Origin: Synanceia verrucosa
Taxonomy: Eukaryota; Chordata; Actinopteri; Perciformes; Synanceiidae
Direction of reading: 5' to 3'
DNA length: 64,000 bases
NCBI GenBank assembly: GCA_029721515.1
Contig: CM056556.1
Span: 19,224,645 to 19,288,644, forward strand
How positions within the stretch are numbered: the first letter of the stretch is position 1; the number at the start of each line of letters is the position of its first letter. Position numbers and translations under genes: made by a program. Positions 24,370-37,100 of this stretch are shown one piece after another. Below the pieces are notes generated by a model. It was given only the letters and a program-made list of their open reading frames with translations. It had not been told where the DNA came from and ran no database searches.

Positions 24370-27245
24370 CTGATGTTCTGCTTTTCCAGAACGGGTGGTG
24401 CTCTGAAGAGAGTGCAGGTAATAGAGAATCTGCCAACTATTGGGATCGATGAGACTGTACACGACCTGCATGGCCCTGAAGTCCCTTCTAATGAGCCCTT
24501 GAGTCAAGAGCAGCCAATTTTGCCAGGCCCCCAGAAGATCCTCAGTGAGGATGATATCGTTGGCGTGAGAGCAGCACTCATTTATGAGAACAGTCTGAAG
24601 CAACTAGTCACATTTTTAACTGGTCTGGTGTGTGACAGTGTTGCTTCTTTTCCAGCAATCATCACCATTATAGGCACTGCAATGATGCGTTGAATGAGTA
24701 AGCCTTGGCAGTAACTTCACATCAAAATGAATGTTAACAGACAGCACTGTATATGCATTGTGAATTTATAAGGCTACTCTTTCTGAACAGACATTGCCTA
24801 TGGCGGTGGAACTCTCAGTCTGTGTTAAATTTTGGCATGAAGGCTGGGGACTACTTTCAACAAGCATCTTGCTGTTTGGAAACACTTTGCTCTCCTGCTG
24901 AAATTAATAAACATCCGAATGGTCAACCCAGCTACCCATTACACAATCCAGGACATGTACTGCATTGAGGTTATTAAAGAATACTGGGAAGAGAAGAGGT
25001 CTGAGGCCATCAGCTGACTCCAAGGGAAATATGTTGTGCTCTTAGGTGTGTATATTTAGATTTCATTTTGTTCCACATGCTTTTTGAATTTTTAAAATCA
25101 GGCTTTTTGGCCAAATGTATTTACACACACACTACACATGGCATTTGACCCAATCATGAATTAGTGAAACACGCAGTGAGGGTGAAGCACATACTAACCC
25201 AGGGCAGTGGGCTGCCTGCTACAGCCTGCTACAGCAGTTAAGGGGTTGTGTGCCTCGTACTTCAGCCATGGTCCCCCACAACTACATTTGCATATAGTTC
25301 CACAGTGACACAGATTGTGCAAGCATCTGTACTGTTATACATGAGTTGTATTTTGTTATGACCATCTATTTATAGGTCATGGCAGAAATGACTCCCCAGG
25401 GCATTGTGCACAATACTGCAGCTACACAACCATGGAGCTTGATACCAAGGAAATTGTCCATGTGGCCACTGACAAGTGGCAGACAAACTGGAACTCCAAT
25501 GCCATGGAAAGGAAGGTTTTATCCAGACTGTGGAAAAACTAGCCAAAGAGATAAAGGTAGTGGAGTTCTGCACAGATGCCCATGCCCAGATTGGAGCCCT
25601 TTTGAGGAAATGGTCAACAGATAAATGTACACAACTATTAAAATGCTGATCGAGACACCTGGAAATAAAATAATTCCTTTCTTCACAGACCCAGACAAAG
25701 GCAGACACAAAGAGCTAGGGATTCACCACAGCCTGGACATATGACATGGTGCCAAAAACCTGTCCAAAAAAATGCTGCTGTAAGTTCTAATACACCCAAT
25801 TTCATTCGTAATACTATTTTGTACCGGCATGTTTGTGAATTTAATTATGATAGGTCTCCATGCAAAAAATACATGCATGGAATAACTTGCATTATTTTGT
25901 GTTTTGTTTATGCCCTCAAGGCAGGAAAGCTGAAAGACCAGTCTATTCTTCTTCACTGGTTGAAGGATGTAGTCAACCATTTCTGGTGGTGCTGCAAGAC
26001 CGCAGATACATTTCAGCAGTTTCTGGTAAGAAAGATAGAAATATTAATACATATATGGGCAATTCCACTCAAAACCAAATGCCAAAGTAAGGTATGATGT
26101 GAATGATAATTTCTTAAAATTTGAGCATTCACTCCTCTTGGTTGTGGAACAAATTTTATGAAACTTTTAACATAATCATTAACATTATACGAATACCATG
26201 GCATGTTGTTTATGGACGTATTATGGACGTGGAATTGCCCATATACTGTATATGTATTTTTTATTTGTTTTTTTTTTTCAGTTCCATGATTCAAATGGCT
26301 GTGGCATGATAATTTTGTTTTCTTGTTTATTCAGTTTTCTTTCCTCAGGCACTTTGGATCAGGTTCTACACTATGTGTGCAACCAGCAGACTTGGGCAAC
26401 TGGAAGCTGCCAACATGACCACCTCGAGGACACTCATGGGGAAACAGTGGTTTGAGAGGGATTCCCAGAGCCACAAAGCACTAGTGAGCATTGTCCTCAG
26501 CAAGCGCTGGCAGAAGGATGTCCATAAGTATCTTCAGGTAAAATGAGGGGACAAGACAATTAAACAGAAATTTCTTAGCCGTAATAAATGTGCGAGTGGG
26601 TGTTTCTAGCACTAATTTCTTTTGTATTCATCGAGATCAACATCACATCCTCATGTATGCCAGCAAGTGCCAGGCCTTCACTCCCCGAGGGTATGAGTCT
26701 AGAGTCAGAGCTTACTGCTCTGGACTACAATTTCCACAGTAAACGGCCAACTTACTTCTGTTGTATTCAAATAATTGCGTATTCCTATTGTCTAGCAAGT
26801 ATGTGAGTTTATTTGTCATAATGACTTGTAATACCTTAATAAATGCCTTTTTATTTAGTCTTAGGAAGAAGTATAACAAAAATGCCAGGAGATACAGCCT
26901 CTATGCCTTGAAGTGTAAAAAAATCCTTTGACTACATCCCTGACTTGCAAGCGCGGATTGTGAAGGGAAGAGTCGCAAGCGAGGTTGGGATGCCGCAAAA
27001 GAGAACCCTACGCCTGGATGATCCAAGGCAGCTTGGTGTTGTGCCCCCAGTACCTCCACCACCAATGTCAGAGTTGATACGCACACGTCAGCAGAGGTCT
27101 AAGTAAATGACGAAACATCTAAATGCTATCATTTTAGCTCAGTCCATTTTAATGAAAATCCATTATGTACACATGACTAATGGCACTCCATATCTTTTAT
27201 AGGATCAGCCTTCGATGCTGCCGACTTGGAGGCAGATTAAGCTGT
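24370..27245 (+). pseudogene. Decayed multi-exon gene for a transposase-derived-like protein
   Basis: Protein-like segments occur in order, separated by introns with consensus splice sites. They are a lead segment at about 24,391-24,630 with EDDIVGVRAALIYENSLKQL; 24,794-25,050 (IQDMYCIEVIKEYWEEKRSE); 25,377-25,635 (GRNDSPGHCAQYCSYT, then VEFCTDAHAQIGALLRKWST); 25,689-25,779 (HSLDI, stop, HGAKNLSKKM); 25,921-26,025 (LKDQSILLHWLKDVVNHFWW); 26,349-26,537 (CNQQTWATGSCQHDHLE); about 26,634-26,760 (LDYNFHSKRPTY); and about 26,860-27,115 (KKYNKNARRYSLYALK). Donors such as CTGCT|GTAAGT, TTCTG|GTAAG and TTCAG|GTAAAA are intact. It is broken by TGA at 25,015, a frameshift near 25,510, and TGA at 25,742 where tryptophan is expected. 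G-x-GR reads GHGR where an aspartate is likely in relatives. The spacing GR-x-DSPGH, TDAH, DIWH resembles a DDE-type transposase or a gene derived from one. The family name is not certain. Confidence 0.7.
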
Positions 27246-27298
27246 TGTGAACAATAGCAAAACTGTTTGTAAATATTGTAAATATATGAATAAATCAA

Positions 27299-27761
27299 AA
27301 AATAAAATAATAATTTTAATAATAATAATAATAAAAAAATAATTTCAAGAGTACTGTTTATGATATTTCTATTGCACCTTATTTTTTGACATTTTTCTCA
27401 ATGCCTAGTGTAAAACAAATGAGCAGCAAAACAGGAGCCACAGATTCAAATAACAGTGATTTTATTCTTCAACAAACAATAGAACTCCAAAAAATACAAA
27501 TATTTACAAAATTAATCACACCAATTTCAGATTCCAGGGATGTAGTCTGTGTATTGTCCCTGAGGGTCAGGGAATTTGTCCCTAATTTTCCATACACAAC
27601 AGCTGGGAATCACTCTTCAATTCCCCTGTCCCAATGCACCATGCTGCCAGAAAATAAAATGTCTATATGCCACATGCCTGTACTCCCGGTTGTCATTACC
27701 AGGCTCTCTCAGATTACCAAAGGCAGAGAGGTTCTCCCGGTACCTATGGATCCGCAGATAC
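27299..27761. other. (AAT)n-rich tail and spacer before a Tc1 element
   Basis: An A/T run including AATAATAATAATAATAAAA lies at about 27,310-27,345, just after an AATAAA at about 27,289-27,294 that could be the old polyadenylation signal of the decayed gene. The rest is unassigned. Confidence 0.4.
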
Positions 27762-28929
27762 ACTATATTGCCAAAAGTATTCGCTCACCTGCCTGACCGA
27801 TATGACATCGGTCCACCCTTTGCAGCTATAACAGCTTCAACTTTTCTGGGAAGGCTGTCCACAAGGTTTAGGCGTGTGTTTATGGGAATTTTTGACCATT
27901 CTTCCAGAAGCGTATTTGTGAGGTCACACACTGATGTTGGACAAGAAGGCCTGGCTCTCAGTCTCCGCTCTAATTCATCCAAAAAGTGTTCTATCAGATT
28001 CAGGTCAGGACTCTATGCAGGCCAGTCAAGTTCATCCACAGCAGACTGTCATCCATGTCTTTATGGACCTTCCTTTGTGCACTGGTGCACAGCCATGTAG
28101 GAAGAGGAAGGGGCCAGTTAGGAGCATGGAATTGGAACTGTCTTGGTATGCTGAAGCACTCAGAGTTCCTTTCACTGGAACTGAAGGGCCAAGCCCAGCT
28201 CCTGAAAAACAACCCCACACCATAATCCCCCCTCCACCAGACTTTACACTTTGCACAATGCAGCCCGACAAGTATCGTTGTCCTGGCAACCGCCAAACCC
28301 AGACTCGTCCATCAGATTGCCAGGTGGAGAAGCGTGATTTGTCACTCCAGAGAATGCATCTCCACTGCTCTAGAGTCCAGTGGCAGCGTGCTTTACACCA
28401 CTGCATCCGACGCTTTGCATTACACTTGGTGATGTATGGCTTGGATGCAGCTGCTCGGCCATGGAAACCCATTCCATGAAGCTCTCTGTGCACTGTTCTT
28501 GAGCTAATCTGAAGGCCACATGAAGTTTGGAGGTCTGTAGCGATTGACTCTGCAGAAAGTTGGCGACCTCTTCGCACTATGCACCTCAGCAGCCGCTGAC
28601 CCCGCTCTGTCAGTTTACGTGGTCTACCACTTTGTGGCTGAGGTGCTGTCGTTCCCAAACACTTCCACGTTCTTATAATACAGCTGACAGTTGACTGTGG
28701 AATATTTAGGAGCGAGGAACTTTCATGACTGGATTTGTTGCACAGGTGGCATCCTATCACAGTTGGAATTCACTGAGCTCCTGAGAGCGGCCCATTCTTT
28801 CACAAATCAGCGTAAAAGCAGTCTGCATGCCTAGGTCCTTGATTTTATACACCTGTGGCCATGGAAGTGATTGGAACACCTGATTCTGATTATTTGGATG
28901 GGTGAGCGGGTACTTTTGGCAATATAGTA
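27762..28929 (-). mobile_element. Tc1-like transposon, both ends present, inactivated
   Basis: It is bounded by terminal inverted repeats of about 30 bp, left CACTATATTGCCAAAAGTA and right the reverse complement of TACTATATTGCCAAAAGTA (one mismatch at the tip). A TA dinucleotide sits on each side (27,760-27,761 and 28,930-28,931), as expected for Tc1/mariner insertion. Length is 1,168 bp. The transposase lies on the minus strand. Confidence 0.93.
27785..28760 (-). pseudogene. Tc1-like transposase, mutated
   Basis: The frame starting at 28,760 gives 242 residues. An N-terminal helix-turn-helix part (LLNIPQSTVSCIIRTW) is followed by the basic GRPRKLTERGQR linker and a second helix-turn-helix. 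Catalytic-domain segments are ILWSDKSRFS, IMVWGCFSGAGLGP and FLFLHGCAPVHK. The last should be HDCAPVHK, as it is in the other copy at 43.5 kb, so the second catalytic aspartate is changed to glycine. A frameshift follows; the remaining C-terminus (ELERRLRARPSCPTSVCDL) is read in another frame at 27,982-27,785, with a stop inside the DELDWPA-SPDL stretch. The element cannot encode an active DDE transposase. Confidence 0.92.
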
Positions 28930-29204
28930 TATATCAAATTGTGCGTCTCGATCGTGCCACGATGACTATTACTTTTCTCTCTGTCAAAACCGTTACCATG
29001 GCGACGGATTTCAAACTTTTGTCTTTAGTGAACAAACTGTCACGGCTCCCTCATACTTTCACCTAGGAACTCTATTCAACTTGCAAAATGCAGCAAATTT
29101 ACCTGACTACATCTATTCATAATTCATCATCACATTAGAAAATGTATGGTTTTTTTCAGCATTTCTCTTTCTTTCAGACCATGGAAACCTTTAAATATCA
29201 GAGT

Positions 29205-30060
29205 TTAACATGGGTGTGCACCGCATGGAATGTTCAGGGCTAGAGTGGGGGCAGAGTGGAGAGCAGTTTCAGAAATGTCAGAAAAAAATATATTGAAATC
29301 GCGATTCTAAGGGCTACGTTCACTCCACCGACATAATTTTTACAGAAAAATGCTGGAAATTTCATCCCAGTCGTAGCAATGTGTGTCTTATGTCTGTGAG
29401 ATTTGTACTTTTTGCTCTATGTCCTTAATTAGTACCCCACCTCCCCAAATTCTCTCCATAGGGTCCAATGTTAATTTTCAAAGAAAAAATCCTGAAAAAG
29501 CAGAATATCCTCTTTTGTTTAACCTGCAACTGTTGGCCTTCTGAGTGGGCTAAAGCCATAAAATTGACACCGCTGCAATCTTCGCAAGCTCCTGCCGCCT
29601 CTCGTCCAAACCCATACTCAAAACCATACTCCTTACGGTTCTTGATTTACTCAGAGGAGTTCGACAGGTCCGACTCAGCTTGGCATTCATTGAGAGCCAA
29701 TGAATGGGGTGTGGGAGACAGACCAGAGGCATGCCTAGACTTTTTCATAGGGGTGCCCCATGGGGTGCTGAAGCCATGGCCAGCAGAATTAGGTGATATG
29801 CATGAACCTCCATCACCATAGCTTCATTCTCATGCAAAAATCTAAGCTCTACTCCTTACAGTTTTTTTTTAATATGAGAGGTGATTCGACAGGTCGGCTC
29901 ATAATCAGTGGCAGAGTGTGACTGGATGTTGGTGTGTGTGTGTCAGGTGGGGGGATCCACATAAACACATATATAGAGATTAGGTGATGATATGATACAG
30001 GCTTCTGATTGCCCATTACCAAAGATACAGAGAGTGGATGACATCACTGATCACACACAC
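29205..30060 (+). repeat. Dispersed repeat family X, copy 1
   Basis: It shares long blocks, in the same orientation, with 48,171-49,190: GCATGGAATGTTCAGGGCTA, GAAATGTCAGAAAAAAATAT, GTGTGTCTTATGTCTGTGAG (CAT in the other copy), and at the right end GATACAGAGA followed by TGGATGACATCA. It has no coding frame and its boundaries are approximate. Confidence 0.75.
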
Positions 30061-31780
30061 AGACAGGAAGCTCAGGCTGTTTCTTTCAAAGTAAAAGTCT
30101 GTTTTTTCAAAATATAAGCCCCAACCACCGGAGGAGTAACTGTTTCCTTACAGGAAGCTGTGGCTATGTCTGTCCTTTCAAAATAAAACCCCCGAACTCT
30201 GATTTAATCTTCACAGGAAACAAGGTGTGTTTGTTTGCAACATGAATCTGGGACAGGCAGGCACGAAGTGCAGGAGAGGGTCAGCATGCATAAGGCGGGG
30301 CCATGTAGGTCCGGCGTCGTGTGGGTCCGGCGTCATGTATGCAGGCACATATTAAAATTTCTTCAGGAATTTTTTTCTAGTTTTTATTAATATTGACAAG
30401 AGACAACTTCATTAGTGCACAAAAGAGAATCTTGTGACAGTGGTTTCGCGACTTGCATAGGATTAGACAGAGAAGGGAAATTCACAGCCACCAATCATAT
30501 ATCTTTTTATGTGAAATGGTTCGGTCCCCCTGCTCCGTCAGACAGCCTGAATAGCTGGGTGTTTTACAAGTTTGTCTTATTAAAAGAACGTTACAGACAT
30601 CAGAAATATGTTCACAGACAATTTTATTTTTAATTAAAATTATTTCACATCATAGTTGTTTTATTTTCCTGTTGAAGATCTTTTGTATTTTTATTACAAC
30701 AGCCACAGAACAGCAGCAGCAATAATGACAACCTGCAGGACAAGCAAATCATTGCGGAGAAAAAAGGAGACTTGATGGGTGCCCCTTTTCCACCTGCTAA
30801 AAATATTTTACTACAAAGAATTGGGAAATCGTGTTGCCATTCTTTCAGTTGGTCAGATTTGTCAGACTGACCCTGTGCCTTCCATAACAACTACTGACAT
30901 GGTTGAGTCTTTAAACTTTGTGTAGAATAATAAGCGTCAGAACAATAATTGAGGAAGATGAAGAAATCAGGATGGGAATAGAAAGCAAAGCACAGAGAGC
31001 TCCATGTTTTACAGAGAAAATAGAATAGAAGACTATTGCATGTTCTACAGTTATACAGATTCCATTGTAACTTCAACATGCTGGCCCTCAGGATCAGAGC
31101 CTGTACAAGTATAGTCCATTGTAACCTCATTGTAAGGTTCACAGTTTGTACAAGTGTTACCTTCTCCTAAAATCTGTGGGATGAGTTCAGTAAAAGGATT
31201 TCCTCATGACTTTCCACTTCTTTATTAGAATAGGTCATGCCGAGTTGGATCAGAAGATCAAGGCCACTCTCATCTCTGACATTCAGTATATTAATCTTCT
31301 CCTCTAACTTTCACCAACAAAGCAAGCAAGCCTATTTTCCAAAATAGAGATCACACTGAATTTTTCACTTTGTTGATGCGTAGATGCGACAACGAGGCCA
31401 CTCAGTGCTCCACTTTGATATGATTATCTGGGAATTTTTTGGGAAAAAAATAAATCTTTTTCATTTCTTAACATGAAAATGGACAAACATAAAATTAAAT
31501 AAATTAAAAGCTCAGTTAAACAATACCAGTATTAGCTTTTTCAAAAATCAGTATCAATCAACCACCATGTCAACCCCTACTTAGACCAATAGGATCTGTC
31601 AAGACTAAAGGGTAGATCCTGGCAACAACCAATCAGAAAATAATTAGATGTGACGCCTCCATTTGCATCCTTAACCTCAGTGAGTTAGTGATCAGTCCCT
31701 TTTCATATTTCAAACATTTTATAAAAACAAATTTACAAAATAATAATACTAGATGATGCACTAACATGTACATGCAAACA
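30061..31780. other. No gene seen; one short copy of a dispersed repeat near 30,510-30,560
   Basis: The CTGCTCCGTCAGACAGCCTG block at about 30,530-30,550 is also present at about 42,479-42,499 and, inverted, at about 45,517-45,536. The remaining sequence has no recognised gene. It is downstream (3') of cmip. Confidence 0.5.
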
Positions 31781-34116
31781 AATTTAATGATAATGAAACA
31801 GGAAACAAATGTTTGATTTAAGTGATCAAATGAAAGATGCTGGGAACTTATATTAGATATTAGAATTGTTAGATTGCAGTGTACTTTGTGTGAAAAAATA
31901 TAGCAACCACACACATAAGCATGAAATGAAGGCAACACAAGCATACCAATGAAGGGTATCTGGGGAAAAAAGACAAAAAAGGATGGATAAGACAAAATTG
32001 GGGCTGGGTTCAAAGTGAGGAAGGGAGGAAATTACTATATACACTCATATATACATACAGGATATGAAAGAGAGTATGAGGTCCTACAGCCAGACCAAAA
32101 GATGGCCGCACAAAACCTAGACTTCAGGCTGAAACAAAAACGGTTATGGCACTAAATGAATAGGAATCAAAGTCTCTCATAGTGGACGGTGTTGTCCTCT
32201 GCTGTGATTCAAGAAATTCAGAGCATTTTGGAAATTGACACAAACATGGACAGATGCAGTCAAAGTAAGGCTGTCTGGAAGAAGGGTGGAAATCTGTGTT
32301 TTTTTTTTAGGGCCAAGAGAAAGCAACCCATAACACATCAGAACAGAAAAGAAAAAATGCATTCTGACAGACTGAAAGTGTGTCAGGGCAGTTACATCAT
32401 TTGAAATATTGCCACAGTAAACGGGCAACATTTTGAGGGAATGTTGACTAATATGGCCAACAGGGGCCTTTATCCAATTGTTTGTCCCTTACAACCCAAT
32501 TTGAAAGAATATGTACAAAAATTCTGTCCCCTCCTTAAATGAGAATCATTCATCCCAACAGCTTTAAACTGTCACCTGTGTATAACGGTACATTACAAAT
32601 ACAACAGAACAATTCAAAATAGATGTAATGATAGATAGAAAGATAACAATAGGCAGCTCATCGACAGCTCCACTAGAGTGCACTGTGACTCTTCACCCTG
32701 ACCTCAGTGGGATGTGTGAGTGTCAGATTGTCTCCATGGGCAGGTGGCGATGGGTTCCACTTGAAATACCTAACAGTACTTAAACCAGACTCATGTTGGC
32801 TTGAAATGTACAAAACAAAAACTAAATTTGATGACAATGTTTGGCAAGTGTTCTTTCCTCTTCTCAAAACAGCCTCTAAAAGTGACAAAAATATCAGAGG
32901 ATATGAAAATATACAGCTCTCAGCTGGTGATGTGTCTTGTTTACATGTCCATTTTACAGGTCTGTATTACCACCATGGCATAGTACAGAGCAATACGGAT
33001 GCCCTTTTGGTTCTTTTCATGTGTTGTATGTTGCAAAAAAGACAAAGACATCAGGACCTGTATATTTCATTACTGTGATGACATAATAATCCAGAAGAGA
33101 TAGATAAAAGGTTTAAAGGACACATCTTATAAATACAAGGCAGTCTCAGACCACCGTTCTACTGCTACACAATTGTCCAATTATTATTATTATTATTATA
33201 TTCCTAAGACAAAAGAAGAAAATCACTGTTCAACTTTGTCTCCAAAACGGTTTCTCTCACCGCTGGGGGTTACCTTCATATATAGGTTTTTTGTTTGTAG
33301 AAACACAAGATATGAAACACAGATGTCTGGAAAAATATGTTAATTCAAGTTGTTATTTTTTTTTCTTTTTTTTCATATGAATATGTTGTGTTAAGAGGAA
33401 TAGTCAGAGAACAGTCTTGCAACCCTTCTTTTTTTTTAGAGGTAGCACCTCATTTTCCCAAAAAGCAGAATCAAAACCTGAAAACTGAAGTCAAAGAACA
33501 CAAGAGTGTGGAATGACATGACTGACAGTTCAACAAGACTGTACGGAGAGCTACATTGCAGATCAGATTGGAGAAGAACTGAAATATGAGCTGTTGTGCC
33601 TTCAGTGCACAAGGGCAGAAGACAGAAAAAGAGCGAAAGGCTGAAGTTTTCTCCTCGACACAGGTGGAAGGGCAACGGCTGGAGAGATAGACTGAAAAAT
33701 GAGAGATTATGTTTGAAAGACAGACAGAGAGAGAAAAGTGTCCTTTATGTCACAATATCACGGATCCTCGCATATCATCTGATCACAAGGTCCTTCGAAC
33801 AATTGTGATAGAGGTAAGAGGAAAGGCAAGGTTCATAAACATTTCTCATTTATAAAAATGTGATGCTGAGTAGAGTCCCCTCCTGGTGATGGTGCCAAGG
33901 GGTTGGTGATACTCCTTCACTGATGTAAATGTGTTAGAGATGTTCTGGTTACATCAGGTGATCCTCATGCTGGGATGACATCAAGAGAGTCTAATGATGG
34001 GTGACAATGAAGATTACTACACAGGTTTCATGTAATGTATCTGAACCTGTGTACAGTGTGTGCATATGCTTATGTATGTGTCTGGTTATGTAGGAGGGTT
34101 GTGTAAGCATGGTGGA
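31781..34116 (-). other. cmip: Candidate 3' UTR region of cmip
   Basis: The sequence following the cmip stop codon is largely free of recognised repeats down to about 31.8 kb. On the minus strand I found no canonical AATAAA here, but an ATTAAA occurs at about 31,783-31,788 and could mark the 3' end. That would give a UTR of roughly 2.3 kb. This is inference only; the true end could be closer to the stop codon. Confidence 0.3.
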
Positions 34117-34170
34117 TCACCAGGCCTCTGTGTACCGGACATCAACGTCTTTCAGGTTGGGCAGTTTGGC
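34117..34170 (-). CDS. cmip: cmip last coding exon with stop codon
   Basis: Encodes AKLPNLKDVDVRYTEAW followed by TGA at 34,119-34,117. The acceptor is TCTCTGCAG. The C-terminal string is the diagnostic end of CMIP. Confidence 0.97.
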   Translation of the reverse strand, partial: AKLPNLKDVDVRYTEAW

Positions 34171-37100
34171 CTGCAGAGAAAAGACAAGCAAATGGAAACT
34201 ACATCAACACCTTGAAACATACATATCAAAATATATTTAATAATAGATTTAGAAGAACAACTTTCAAATTTAAATTTAATGGATTTTTACCTCCAGAGAT
34301 ACAACTCATTGTTCGCTCCCGCAGCCACCATCAAAGGAGGCTTGTGTGTGTGCTTATCACAACTCGCAGCGTGGAGATATACGGACTGTTTACAAGCACT
34401 ATTCTCCAGATTACATATTCACTCAGTGAATCCATTATAATTAAAACAACAATGATTCACTGATCAGAACTTTAAACTTTTTGCAGAATTGTATGCTTGT
34501 CTGTGTATAAATTTGACATTTCTCCATTCAGCTGACCTCCTACCTACTGATTGAAAGACCCTGGGTTATACATGCAATAAACTCTAATCAGTGAGTACCA
34601 AATTATGCGAATGATCTTTTCAAGAAACATGGCAATCATTAGGAAATCCATCCATCCATCCATTTTCTACCGCTTATCCTCACATAGGGTCACGGGGGGC
34701 CAGAGTCTATCCCAGCTGTCTTAGGGCGAAAGGCAGGGTACACCCTGGACAAGTTGCCAGTTCATCACAGGGCACACAGAGACAGACAACCACTCACATT
34801 CACACCTACTGGCAATTTAAATTAGCCAATTAACCTAATCCTCATGCATGTTTTTGGATGGTGGGAGAAAGCCAGAGTACCTGGTACCTTCTTGCTGTGA
34901 GGCAACAGTGCTAACCACTACACCACCGTGCCACCCCCATTAGGAAATCATTTGTGCTATTTTGAACAATAAAAGGACCAAGCTCTTTGTGATCTGATAG
35001 ACGGAAAAAGCAAAGTATTTAGGCATTTTATACGCTATGAATATTGATCCCTGTCGATGCATGTACAAATAAATCCCCTGACAAAATAAACATAAATGTA
35101 GATTTAAAACTATAGTGCAACTGCATCATTTTAATAACATATTTTAGAGAGGAAAAAAAATCAAATCAATTTTGTGCAAATGACAGATTTTCAGTTGGTA
35201 TCTGCTGTCTTGCATTATTACCTTGAGGTCCTCATAAGTGTCAGCTGTGAGTTTGGTGCTGTTCATATTCAGACTGCACAGACTCTTCATGGCTGAAAGA
35301 GGGAAACAGATTTAATGAGTGTGATTAGTGACAAACTTACATTGTACTCTTACAAACTGCCTATAAATTTTACATACTCAACACAGCTAAAATGTTGACT
35401 CTGACCTTGTCCGTTTTGTGGCTGTTTTTCTTATTGTAACACTTGTCCTCTAGCCTTCTTGAGACTGCATTATCATTAAAGCAGATGTGTCATGCTTATT
35501 TTCAGGTTCACACTTATAAACACACCCACCAACCACTTCATTAGGTTATGATGTTTGAGTATCCAAATGGGGAAGAAAGGTGATTTAAGTGACATGATAA
35601 TTGTTTGTGCCAGATGGGCCGGTTTGAGTATTTTATAAACTGATCTACTGGAATTTTCATGCACAACAATTTTTAGGGTTTCCACAGGTTCAAAAAAGAG
35701 AAAATATCCAAAGTGCAGCAGTTCTCCACAGGTCTGTCTGTAAATAGACTGTAAATAGGTTGTTGACAGTCATTGTGACGTCAACTAAGATGTCAGGACC
35801 TTTAACAAAAAATGATTTACTTTGTGACTTGGTTTGAGAATTGTGTATCACCATGGCACCTAGTTCATATAAGGCATCAAATAAACATTTTGTGTTAGAT
35901 TTGGTTTGAGTTTTACAAGGGCCAATTGGTGGTGTCAAAAGTGGTCCAATGAAGGAACAGTGGTGAACCGGCAACAGGGTCATGAGCGACCAAGGCTCAC
36001 TGATGCAGGTGGTGACCAAAGGCTGGAGGGGTGGGTCAAATAAAACAGGCAGGTGGCCATAATGTTATGCCTGAGAGGACATGAGGAGCTTTGTTGAGGA
36101 GGCAGCCCGGTTTGACCGCCTGATGTCGCAGGAAATTATTTCATAAGAAGGAGTTATATTAAGCTTTTATTTTGAAGGTACGATGGATGTTGGGGATCAT
36201 ATCAAAGAACACAGGTGTAATTAATGACAGTAATTATGGCCCTGCTACACTGAAGTACCAGAATTAGACAGATGGGAAAAGCTAGCCTGGCTATCGTGAC
36301 TACTTGCGCTGCGAGCGTAGTCTGGCCAAGCTGCCTTGTAAAACAATTTCTCAAAGGGCGGGCTTAACCGTGTTCATCAAATGTCTCTGTGTGCTACTCT
36401 TTGTGTGGAACCGGAACTCCGGTTAGCTCGAAGCTCGGTTAATACCACAGTAACAGCTGCAGTGCTAACTGGAGCTCCGGAGCTACTTCTGCAGTACTAA
36501 TAGAGCTGTAGCAGGTAGCTCCGGTTAGCTTGAAGCTAACGGGAGTTCCAAAGCTACTCCTGCAGTACTAACTGAGCTACACAGTACTAACTAAGCTAAC
36601 TGAGCAAACCGGAGGTCCGGAGCTCAGTTAGTACTGTAGCGGTAGCTCCAGTTAGCTTCGAGCTAACCGGACCTCCGTTGAGCTCGGTTAGCACTGCAGC
36701 AATTGCTGCAGCTCCGAACCTCCGGTAGCTGCAGTGCTAACACTGCAGGGACATGTATACAGGTTGTCATGCCCCATGCTTCAACTTCAGATGTGTAGTC
36801 CAGCCTAATTTGTATGGGCCCATGTTTACAAAGCAGTCTTCCGTGAAATGATGGGCGCACACATGCAAAACTTTGGGAAATTCTGGTGGTCCTTGAGTAA
36901 TTAATATCAGGAGACATTCAGCATAAGCTCTATGAGCTCAAGGTTCATTTGAAGCTAGCATTGTACACTTATTTGTAGTTTGGGTGACTCGGACTACTGT
37001 TAACGGTGCTGTCTGTGCACTGCAGAGTAAAGTTAGTAGCTTCTTTAGCCAGTGCCAGTATGCATCTACAAGTAAAAAGAAGCGCACAGTAAGGGAAGAG

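Noticed and set aside
27386..28479. Plus-strand frames of 136-181 codons
   Set aside because: Mostly antisense to the Tc1 transposase at 27,785-28,760; no independent domain.
31633..32044. Minus-strand frame of 126 codons with hydrophobic composition
   Set aside because: No family resemblance. It lies 3' of cmip in AT-rich DNA and may be inside its UTR.
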